Shown here: positions 1-5,741 of the stretch, one piece after another
Layout: the number at the start of each line of letters is the position of its first letter
How positions within the stretch are numbered: the stretch's first letter is position 1
Assembly (NCBI GenBank): GCA_022360075.1
Contig: JAKSDN010001097.1
Location: 1-14,818, forward strand
DNA length: 14,818 nucleotides
Source: Kiloniellales bacterium
GTDB taxonomy: Bacteria; Pseudomonadota; Alphaproteobacteria; Kiloniellales; JAKSDN01
Reading direction: 5' to 3'
Notes under the pieces: generated by a model
The model's database searches: none
What the model saw: only the letters and a program-made list of their open reading frames with translations
What the model was told of the DNA's origin: nothing
Position numbers and translations under genes: made by a program

Positions 1-1
1 C

Positions 2-370
2 GGCGTCAACATCAATTGGCTCTACACCCTGGTGTTCGGCATCGGCGCCATGCTGGCCGCCCTGGCCGGGGTGATGGCGGGGCCGATCTATGCCGTCGAG
101 GTCGGCATGGGCGAGAGCATCCTGATCCTGACCTTCGTCGTCATCGTGATCGGCGGCATCGGCTCGATCCGCGGCGCCTTCGTCGGCTCGTTGCTGGTCG
201 GCCTGGTCGATACGCTCGGCCGAGCCTTTCTGCCCTCCGGCCTGAAGCTGGTCCTGCCGCCGGCGACCGCTGACGGGGTCGGCGCGGCCCTGGCCTCGAT
301 GGCGATCTATATCCTGATGGCGGTGGTGCTGATCTGGCGGCCGCGCGGGCTGTTTCCCAGCCATGGCTAG
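2..370 (+). CDS. livH: Branched-chain amino acid ABC transporter permease LivH, C-terminal part (5' end outside window)
   Basis: This is the C-terminal 122 residues of a LivH-type inner-membrane permease (BPD_transp_2 family). The frame is open from base 2 and ends at TAG 368-370; the start codon lies upstream of the window. The visible part is a run of hydrophobic helices. It contains the glycine-rich segment VIVIGGIGSIRGAFVG, typical of the conserved cytoplasmic loop that contacts the ATPases, and it ends in the usual short basic tail (WRPRGLFPSHG). With LivM it would form the translocation channel for leucine, isoleucine and valine, or for related amides, since this family also includes urea and amide importers. 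The stop overlaps the livM start by 8 bases, showing co-transcription and probably translational coupling. The family is clear; the substrate is not, because the binding protein is not in the window. Confidence 0.93.
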   Translation, partial: GVNINWLYTLVFGIGAMLAALAGVMAGPIYAVEVGMGESILILTFVVIVIGGIGSIRGAFVGSLLVGLVDTLGRAFLPSGLKLVLPPATADGVGAALASMAIYILMAVVLIWRPRGLFPSHG

Positions 371-1367
371 GCCCGGCCTGATCCTGGGCCTGCTCGTCGC
401 GCTCCTTCTGCTGGCGCTGCCGGGCCTGGCCGAGCTCGCCGACCGCGGCTACGCGGTGGGCGTGGCCACGCGCATCCTGATCTTCGGCCTGGCCGGGCTC
501 AGCCTCAATCTGATCCTCGGCTACGGCGGCATGGTGAGCTTCGGCCATGCCGCCTTCTTCGGCGCCGGCGCCTACGTCGTCGGCATCCTCAGCCATCACG
601 CCACGCTCGGCGAGCCGCTGCTCACCTGGCCGGTCACGATCGGCGGCAGCGAGAGTGCACTCATTGCTTGGCCCGCCGCGATGCTGGTCTCGGGCCTGCT
701 CGCCCTGGTGATCGGCGCGCTCAGCCTGCGCACCTCCGGGCTCTACTTCATCATGATCACGCTGGCCTTCGCGCAGATGCTCTACTTCCTCTTCGTCTCG
801 CTCGAGACCTATGGCGGCGACGACGGCCTGTCGCTCTGGAGCCGCTCGAGCGCCGGCCCGCTCGATCTCGCCGACGACGTTCAGTTCTATTACCTGGTGC
901 TGGCCTTGGTCGCGCTCTGCCTGCTGCTCAAGGCCCGCCTGATCGAGGCGCGCTTCGGCATGACGCTGCGCGGCATCCGCGACAACGAGCGGCGCATGCG
1001 CGCGATCGGCTTTCCGACCTACCGCTACAAGCTGGCCGCCTTCGTCATCGCCGGCGCCGTGGCCGGTCTCGCCGGCGCGCTGATCGCCAACCAGACCGAG
1101 TTCGTCAGCCCCGCCTTCCTGGATTGGCACCGCTCCGGCGAGATCATGGTGATCGTGATCCTGGGCGGGATGGGCACGCTCTACGGCCCGCTGGCCGGCG
1201 CTCTGGTCTTCCTGCTGCTCGAAGAGCTGCTCTCGGCCTGGACCGAGCACTGGATGATCCTGCTCGGCCCGATCCTGATCCTCGTCGTGCTCTTCGCCCG
1301 CCGCGGCCTGTGGGGCTGGATCGCCGATCGTTTCTCGCGGCCTGGCCGGGAGGCCGGAGATGGCTGA
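363..1367 (+). CDS. livM: Branched-chain amino acid ABC transporter permease LivM
   Basis: A 334-residue polytopic inner-membrane permease, the second channel subunit of the Liv importer. The signature segment GYGGMVSFGHAAFFG at residues 53-67 is characteristic of LivM/LivH permeases. A second conserved loop with GMTLRGIRDNERRMRAIGF at about 200-218 precedes the C-terminal helices and matches the ATPase-contact region of LivM. The next glycine-rich stretch, ILGGMGTLYGPLAGA, is also standard for the family. Length is normal. The ATG start overlaps livH by 8 bases, and the gene overlaps livG by 8 bases at its end, so the four genes form one operon. The predicted C-terminal tail is short and cytoplasmic. 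Nothing looks broken. Confidence 0.97.
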   Translation: MARPGLILGLLVALLLLALPGLAELADRGYAVGVATRILIFGLAGLSLNLILGYGGMVSFGHAAFFGAGAYVVGILSHHATLGEPLLTWPVTIGGSESALIAWPAAMLVSGLLALVIGALSLRTSGLYFIMITLAFAQMLYFLFVSLETYGGDDGLSLWSRSSAGPLDLADDVQFYYLVLALVALCLLLKARLIEARFGMTLRGIRDNERRMRAIGFPTYRYKLAAFVIAGAVAGLAGALIANQTEFVSPAFLDWHRSGEIMVIVILGGMGTLYGPLAGALVFLLLEELLSAWTEHWMILLGPILILVVLFARRGLWGWIADRFSRPGREAGDG

Positions 1368-2112
1368 CCCCCTGCTCGCCATCGAGGACCTGCACAAGGC
1401 TTACGGCGCGGTGCGGGCGAGCGACGGCGTGACCTTCGACCTGCGGGAAGGCGAGACCCACGCGGTGATCGGGCCCAACGGTGCCGGCAAGACCACCCTC
1501 GTCGGCCAGATCTCCGGCGAGATCCGGCCCGACCGCGGCCGCATCCGCTTCGCCGGCACCGACATCACCGGCCTTCCGGTGCACCGCCGCGCCGCACGCG
1601 GCATCGCCCGCTCCTTCCAGATCACCTCGGTCCTGCCCCGCTTCAGCGCTCTCGACAACGTGGCGCTCGCGGTCCAGGCCCACGCCGGCCACAGCTTCCG
1701 CTTCTGGCGTGCCGCACGCCGCGAGGCGGCCTTGCGCGAGCCGGCCCAGGCAGCGCTCGCCCGCGTCGGCCTCGAGGCTCGCGCCGGGGTGATGGCCGCC
1801 GCCCTCGCCCACGGCGAGCAGCGCCAGCTCGAGATCGCCATGGCGCTCGCCACCGGGCCGCGTCTGCTGCTGCTCGACGAGCCGACGGCCGGCATGGGCC
1901 GCGAGGACAGCGCCCGCCTGGTCGCACAGCTCCGGACGCTGCGCGACGGCATGACCATCCTGCTGATCGAGCACGACATGGACGCGGTCTTCGCCCTCGC
2001 CGACCAAGTGACGGTGATGGTCAACGGCCGGGTCCTGGCCAGCGGCACGCCCGACGCGATCCGTGCCGACGCGGCGGTGCGCCGCGCCTATCTCGGCGAA
2101 GAGGCCACCTGA
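1360..2112 (+). CDS. livG: Branched-chain amino acid ABC transporter ATP-binding protein LivG
   Basis: A 250-residue cytoplasmic ABC ATPase that powers the Liv importer together with LivF. Walker A is GPNGAGKTT at residues 38-46, the signature loop is LAHGEQ at 149-154 (most LivG proteins have LSYGEQ or LSHGEQ), Walker B is LLLLDEP at 169-175, and the H-loop histidine is His205. The C-terminal extension ending RRAYLGEEAT, with the AYLG element, is typical of LivG. The start overlaps livM by 8 bases, and the TGA stop shares one base with the livF ATG. The protein is full length. It is assigned LivG rather than LivF because of its order in the operon, its length and the AYLG tail. Confidence 0.97.
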   Translation: MADPLLAIEDLHKAYGAVRASDGVTFDLREGETHAVIGPNGAGKTTLVGQISGEIRPDRGRIRFAGTDITGLPVHRRAARGIARSFQITSVLPRFSALDNVALAVQAHAGHSFRFWRAARREAALREPAQAALARVGLEARAGVMAAALAHGEQRQLEIAMALATGPRLLLLDEPTAGMGREDSARLVAQLRTLRDGMTILLIEHDMDAVFALADQVTVMVNGRVLASGTPDAIRADAAVRRAYLGEEAT

Positions 2113-2819
2113 TGCTCTGGGTCCGCGACCTCGATGCCGGCTACGGCGAGAGCCAGGTGCTTTTCGGCATGAGCCTCGACGTGGGCGAAGGCGAGGTCGC
2201 CACGCTGATCGGCCGCAACGGCATGGGCAAGACAACCACGGTCCGTGCGATTCTCGGCCTGCTGCCGGCGCGGCGCGGCGAGATCCACTTCGAAGAGCGG
2301 CCCATCACCGGCCAGCCGGCCCACCGCGTGGCCCGCGCCGGCATCGGCCTGGTGCCCGAGGGCCGGCAGATCTTCCCCAACCTGACCGTGCGCGAGAACC
2401 TGGTCGCCACCGCCCGCCCGGCGACTGGCCCCGCCGCGGCCGATGGCTGGCACCTGGAGCGGATCTACGCTCTGTTCCCGGTCCTCGAGGAGCGCCAGAC
2501 CAGCTACGGCAACCAGCTCTCCGGCGGCGAGCAGCAGATGCTCGCCATCGGCCGCGCCCTCATGACCAATCCCAAGCTCCTGATCCTCGACGAGGCCACC
2601 GAGGGCCTCGCCCCCCTGATCCGCGCCGAGATCTGGCGCGTCCTCGCCACCTTGAAGCAGGCCGGCCAGGCGATCCTGGTGATCGACAAGAACCTCGACG
2701 CACTGACCCGCATCGCCGACCACCACACGGTCATCGAGAAAGGCCATGCCGTGTGGCGTGGGACGACAGCAGAGCTGCTGGCCGATCCGGGGTTGAAGGA
2801 GCGGTATCTGGGGGTGTGA
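2112..2819 (+). CDS. livF: Branched-chain amino acid ABC transporter ATP-binding protein LivF
   Basis: A 235-residue ABC ATPase, the second nucleotide-binding subunit of the Liv importer. Walker A is GRNGMGKTT at residues 34-42, the family-typical VPEGRQIFPNLTVRENL lies at 81-97, the signature LSGGEQ at 136-141 and Walker B LLILDE at 156-161. Two departures from the best-known LivF proteins are visible. The segment after Walker B reads EATEGLAP instead of EPSEGLAP, and the usual VEQN at the H-loop position is replaced by IDKN. Both are plausible subfamily variants rather than damage, since every other motif is intact. The ATG overlaps the livG stop (TGATG). It is the last gene of the operon; 136 bases with no clear terminator separate it from the next gene. 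Confidence 0.97.
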   Translation: MLWVRDLDAGYGESQVLFGMSLDVGEGEVATLIGRNGMGKTTTVRAILGLLPARRGEIHFEERPITGQPAHRVARAGIGLVPEGRQIFPNLTVRENLVATARPATGPAAADGWHLERIYALFPVLEERQTSYGNQLSGGEQQMLAIGRALMTNPKLLILDEATEGLAPLIRAEIWRVLATLKQAGQAILVIDKNLDALTRIADHHTVIEKGHAVWRGTTAELLADPGLKERYLGV

Positions 2820-2955
2820 CGGCAGAAGGAGAGCTGTCGCACGGGGCGATCCCGACATCCGATTCTCCCCAGTACGCAGCATTGACCCGCATCATGGAAT
2901 CCGCATCGGACCGGCGCGAGCATGGCGGCGCCCGACAGCCTGGCAGGAGCCCGCC

Positions 2956-3330
2956 TTGCCCAAACGCCGCGCGACCTATGGCGTCTACCGCCCGAACCGG
3001 CCGGATGGCGATCTGACCTTCTTCATCACGGAACGAGGCTTCGCACCCGGTGCCTATCAGCGGCTCGGGCCGCCGGCGGTCGCCGGCCGGGTCTACATGG
3101 CCGAGAGCGTGCCGGCGCTGATCATGGGTATTCAGGCCGAGATCGAGGCGGTGGAGGCCGAGGGTCAGGCGCGCTTGCGCTTCGGCTTCATCGACGACGC
3201 CGAGGCCGCGCGCCTGGCCGACAAGCTCACCGCCGGCCTGATCCGGCGGCTCAGCGAGGACGACGGGATCTGGGAGCAGGACCCGGACTGGCTGGTCGGG
3301 CTCGAGCCCATCGCCGGAACGCAGGGCTGA
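2956..3330 (+). CDS. Uncharacterised 124-residue protein
   Basis: I do not recognise the family. The reading frame starts with TTG at 2956, preceded by a GGAG ribosome-binding site (2946-2949) six bases upstream, and codes for a soluble, slightly acidic protein with no signal peptide or membrane segment. The N-terminal part (YGVYRPNRPDGDLTFFITERGF) looks like beta strands; the middle (about residues 52-100) looks helical and charged, with alternating Ala/Glu/Arg. There are no cysteines or obvious catalytic motifs. It stands alone on the plus strand between livF and a small membrane protein. Codon use and third-position GC match the neighbours, and the composition is protein-like, so I believe it is real, but the function is unknown. 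Confidence 0.55.
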   Translation: MPKRRATYGVYRPNRPDGDLTFFITERGFAPGAYQRLGPPAVAGRVYMAESVPALIMGIQAEIEAVEAEGQARLRFGFIDDAEAARLADKLTAGLIRRLSEDDGIWEQDPDWLVGLEPIAGTQG

Positions 3331-3441
3331 CGAGCGGCCGGCGACGGCGCGAGATTTCTTTGCCGATCACCGACGGAGCCGCCGCGCCCGGCCGTTGAAG
3401 CCCTCGTCACCCACGGCATGCGCCTGTGATCGGAGGGCTCC

Positions 3442-3657
3442 ATGTTGCTCAGGCTGCACAGTCCCTATTCCTTCGTCCTGTTGGTCATCTCCCTCGTGCT
3501 CCTCGGCATGATCCTCGGCGCCTCCCTGGTCGCCGGCGCCGCGGCCGTCGGGAGCCCGCCGGGCCGCTCGGCGGCAAGCCTTCATGCAGAGCCGGGTTCC
3601 GCCGGCGCGGGCTGGCTTTGCCTGGTCAGCGACGGAATCGCCTGCCCGCTGCGTTAA
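3442..3657 (+). CDS. Small 71-residue protein with one N-terminal hydrophobic segment
   Basis: A short frame with a strong ribosome-binding site (GGAGG at 3432-3436, five bases before the ATG). Residues about 10-36 are strongly hydrophobic (FVLLVISLVLLGMILGASL onward), consistent with a membrane anchor or an uncleaved signal. The remaining 35 residues are Gly/Ala/Ser-rich and end in a segment with two cysteines (WLCLVSDGIACPLR), which would lie in the periplasm if the N-in topology holds. No family is recognised. It sits 49 bases upstream of the EF-hand gene on the same strand and may be co-transcribed with the metal-responsive cluster. The case rests on the good ribosome-binding site and the hydrophobic segment; a spurious frame cannot be excluded. 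Confidence 0.42.
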   Translation: MLLRLHSPYSFVLLVISLVLLGMILGASLVAGAAAVGSPPGRSAASLHAEPGSAGAGWLCLVSDGIACPLR

Positions 3658-3706
3658 AGCGAGAACACAGGCGCCCAAAGCCCCGAAACGACAAGGAGAT
3701 GTCATT

Positions 3707-4129
3707 ATGAGACCCTTCGCCCTGGCCCTGCCGGCCGCCCTGCTGCTGCTCCCCGCGATCGCCCTGGCCGCCCCGACGCCGCGGGGCGCCTTCCTCGAGG
3801 AGCGCTTCGCCCAAATCGATCTCGACGGGGACGGCCGCGTCACCCGCCAGGAGTTCGAGCAGCACCGCAGCAGCCGCTTTCGCAACGCGGACAGCAACGG
3901 CGACGGCAGCCTCAGCGAGGCCGAGTTCATGGCCGCGGGCCGCGACCGCTTCGAACGGCACGCCCGCCGTTTCTTCGGCCGACTGGACAGCGACGGCAAC
4001 GGCAGCGTGAGCAGCGCCGAGTTCCAGGTTCGCGGACCGGGCTTTTCGCGCCTCGATGCCGACGGCGACGGCGCGGTCACCCTGGAGGAGATGCGCGCGC
4101 GCATGCGGCGCGGCCCCGCGGGCCAGTGA
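3707..4129 (+). CDS. Secreted EF-hand calcium-binding protein (four EF loops)
   Basis: A 140-residue protein with an N-terminal signal peptide (hydrophobic core to about residue 20, cleavage near ALA/AP at 21-23), so periplasmic or exported. Four canonical 12-residue EF loops are visible: DLDGDGRVTRQE (38-49), DSNGDGSLSEAE (62-73), DSDGNGSVSSAE (94-105) and DADGDGAVTLEE (117-128). All keep the acidic positions 1, 3, 5 and 12 or their accepted substitutes, so all four should bind Ca2+. The ATG at 3707 is chosen over an upstream in-frame ATG at 3584 because AAGGAG (3693-3698) lies eight bases before it and only this start gives a signal peptide. It lies 77 bases upstream of an ECF sigma gene on the same strand. 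Such EF-hand genes may be targets or sensory partners of these cassettes; that link is inference. Confidence 0.9.
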   Translation: MRPFALALPAALLLLPAIALAAPTPRGAFLEERFAQIDLDGDGRVTRQEFEQHRSSRFRNADSNGDGSLSEAEFMAAGRDRFERHARRFFGRLDSDGNGSVSSAEFQVRGPGFSRLDADGDGAVTLEEMRARMRRGPAGQ

Positions 4130-4206
4130 GCGCCGCCCCGGCCCGGCCGCCAGGCCGGCCGAAGCGGGACGTGCCCACGCGGCCGTCGTGGCTCTAAAGT
4201 CGGCGC

Positions 4207-4773
4207 ATGACCGACGACAGGCTGAAGGACGCCGAGATCATGGCGAGGGTTGCGGCCGGCGACCAAGGCGCTTGCCGCCACCTGGTCGATCGCCATCTCG
4301 GTCCGGTCATCGGCCTGGCGGTGCGCCTCCTCGGGGACCGGGCGGCCGCAGAGGACGTGGCGCAGGAGGCTTTCCTGCGGCTTTGGCGCCAGAGCCCGAC
4401 CTGGCGGCCCGACGCGCGCCTCGGCACCTGGCTTTACCGCGTCGCCTACAACCTCTGCATGGACCAGCTCAGGACCCGCCGGCGCCTGTCGCCCGAGGGG
4501 GTCCCGGAGCTGGCCGACCCCGCCGACGGGCCGGCGCAAAGGCATCAGCGCGCGCAGGTCGCGCTGCGCGTCGAAGGCGCGATCGCGCGCCTGCCGGAGC
4601 GCCAGCGGGCCGCGATCACCCTGGTCCATCATCAGGAGCTCAGCAACATCGAGGCCGCCGCCGTCATGGACGTCAGCATCGAAGCCATAGAATCGCTACT
4701 CTCGCGGGGACGGCGGGCGCTGCGCCGGGAGCTCGCGAGCGACAAGCAAGATCTCTTGGGAGAGGTAAAGTGA
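4207..4773 (+). CDS. ECF-type RNA polymerase sigma factor (CnrH/RpoE-like)
   Basis: A 188-residue extracytoplasmic-function sigma factor with only the two domains expected. Region 2 (about 22-92) carries EDVAQEAFLRLWR (49-61) and the DNA-melting/-10 helix TWLYRVAYNLCMDQLRTRRR (74-93). Region 4 (about 122-178) has the helix-turn-helix LPERQRAAITL...LSNIEAAAVMDVSIEAIESLLSRG (129-168). The intervening acidic linker is normal. The stop overlaps the GTG start of an anti-sigma-like gene by four bases, and that gene overlaps a CnrX-like metal-sensor gene, giving the same logic as the cnrYXH nickel/cobalt system: the sigma factor is held at the membrane until the sensor releases it. The ATG at 4207 lacks a strong ribosome-binding site, but the N-terminus fits the family. 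The target promoters cannot be read from this window. Confidence 0.95.
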   Translation: MTDDRLKDAEIMARVAAGDQGACRHLVDRHLGPVIGLAVRLLGDRAAAEDVAQEAFLRLWRQSPTWRPDARLGTWLYRVAYNLCMDQLRTRRRLSPEGVPELADPADGPAQRHQRAQVALRVEGAIARLPERQRAAITLVHHQELSNIEAAAVMDVSIEAIESLLSRGRRALRRELASDKQDLLGEVK

Positions 4774-5213
4774 GCGCGAAACCAGGCCTGGATCTCGCCC
4801 GCCTCAAGCAACTCCTCGCGGCCTACGGCGCCGATCCGGCGCGTTGGCCCGAGAGCGAAAGAACCGAAGCACGCGACCTGCTGGCCGGTTCCCCCGAGGC
4901 CCGGCAAGAGCTGCGCAAGGCAGCAGAGCTCGACGCCCTGCTCGACAGCGCCTCGATGCCGCCGCCCTCACCCGCCCTAATGGCGGCGATCCTGGCCAAG
5001 ACGCCGGGCGCCGCGCAGAGCGGTTGGCTCGCCTCACTATGGCCCTTCGGCCCGCTCTGGAAACCGGCCTCCGCGCTTTTGCTCGCCGGCGCACTGGGCA
5101 TCGCCACCGGCCTTTGGCTGCCGAGCGAGAGCCTGCTCGCCGGCAGCGATTTCACGAGCGAGGTCGATAGCCTGCTGTTCGATCCGACCTCCGGTCCCTG
5201 GAGCTTCCAATGA
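4770..5213 (+). CDS. Single-pass membrane protein, probable anti-sigma factor of the ECF sigma
   Basis: A 147-residue protein starting with GTG at 4770, with GGGAG (4758-4762) seven bases upstream and a four-base overlap (GTGA) with the sigma gene. The cytoplasmic N-terminal part contains LLAAYGADPARWPESER (15-31), a charged alpha-helical region resembling N-terminal segments of alphaproteobacterial anti-sigma-like proteins encoded beside ECF genes. A single transmembrane helix covers about residues 99-117, leaving a short periplasmic tail. No zinc-binding (HxxxCxxC) anti-sigma motif is present, as in CnrY. The function is assigned mainly from position and topology: it lies between the sigma factor and a periplasmic metal sensor and overlaps both. 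The coding call is firm; the anti-sigma role is inferred. Confidence 0.8.
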   Translation: MSAKPGLDLARLKQLLAAYGADPARWPESERTEARDLLAGSPEARQELRKAAELDALLDSASMPPPSPALMAAILAKTPGAAQSGWLASLWPFGPLWKPASALLLAGALGIATGLWLPSESLLAGSDFTSEVDSLLFDPTSGPWSFQ

Positions 5214-5710
5214 GCGGGCCAGCGAACCGGCGCCTCGCGATCGCCCTTGTCGCGTCCCTGGCGCTGAACCTCTTCCTGGGCGGCATGATGACCGCCTCCT
5301 GGCTGTTTCGCGAGGAGCCGCCGCCCGGTTTCCCGCGCCCTGGGCTCTTCGATCGCCAGGCCGCCTTGAGCGCGATCGGCGAAGAGCACCGCCCAGCCAT
5401 CGAAGCGATCTGGGCGAAGAACGGCCCCGAGCTGCGCCGGCGCGTCCGGGCGCTGCGCGAGGCGCGCGATGCGATCAGAAGGCAGCTCACCGCCGATAGC
5501 TTCGACCCCGCCGCCCTGGCCGAGGCCCATGCCCTGCTCGAAAAGCGCGGCCGTGCCGCGCACGCCGCCATGCAGGCCAACATCGCCGAGGTCGCGGCGG
5601 CCCTACCGGACGAGGAGCGCCAACGCTACTTCGAGGCCACGAGGCGGCGGCCGTTCAAGGGCCCGAAGGGCGGGTTCTTCGGGCCGCCGCCGGAGCCGCC
5701 GCCCGAGTAA
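5210..5710 (+). CDS. Membrane-anchored periplasmic heavy-metal sensor (CnrX-like, Metal_resist family)
   Basis: A 166-residue protein with an N-terminal transmembrane anchor (about 9-32) and a periplasmic helical domain. The long charged helices (AIWAKNGPELRRRVRALREA, then AALAEAHALLEKRGRAAHAAMQANIAEVAAALPDEERQRYF) form the helical-hairpin pattern of the CnrX/CpxP/Metal_resist group. The C-terminus is a basic and proline/glycine-rich tail (FKGPKGGFFGPPPEPPPE). In CnrX systems the periplasmic domain binds Ni/Co and signals to the anti-sigma factor. Here the domain shows few His/Met residues (HR at 60-61, HA near 112, HAAM near 122), so the metal is uncertain, and a general envelope-stress role like CpxP is possible. 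The ATG overlaps the preceding stop by four bases. The gene ends 31 bases from the convergent kinase gene. Confidence 0.86.
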   Translation: MSGPANRRLAIALVASLALNLFLGGMMTASWLFREEPPPGFPRPGLFDRQAALSAIGEEHRPAIEAIWAKNGPELRRRVRALREARDAIRRQLTADSFDPAALAEAHALLEKRGRAAHAAMQANIAEVAAALPDEERQRYFEATRRRPFKGPKGGFFGPPPEPPPE

Positions 5711-5726
5711 CGCCGTCCCGGGCGTT
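5709..5726. terminator. Possible weak hairpin between convergent genes
   Basis: AACGCC (5709-5714) and GGCGTT (5721-5726) can form a 6-bp stem with a six-base loop in the 31-base gap between the convergent metal-sensor and histidine-kinase genes, overlapping the sensor's stop codon. There is no T-run on either side, so an intrinsic terminator is not established; the location is the only extra support. Confidence 0.2.
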
Positions 5727-5741
5727 CCACGTCACGGCCCG

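Noticed and set aside
141..1397. A 418-codon minus-strand open frame opposite livH and livM.
   Set aside because: It is an antisense shadow with a biased Glu/Asp/Gln/Arg composition; the plus strand has conserved permease motifs.
4143..4191. Hairpins between the EF-hand and ECF sigma genes (4143-4158 and 4175-4191) as a terminator.
   Set aside because: Stems are five to six GC pairs without a T-run; this is not enough to claim termination between the two genes.
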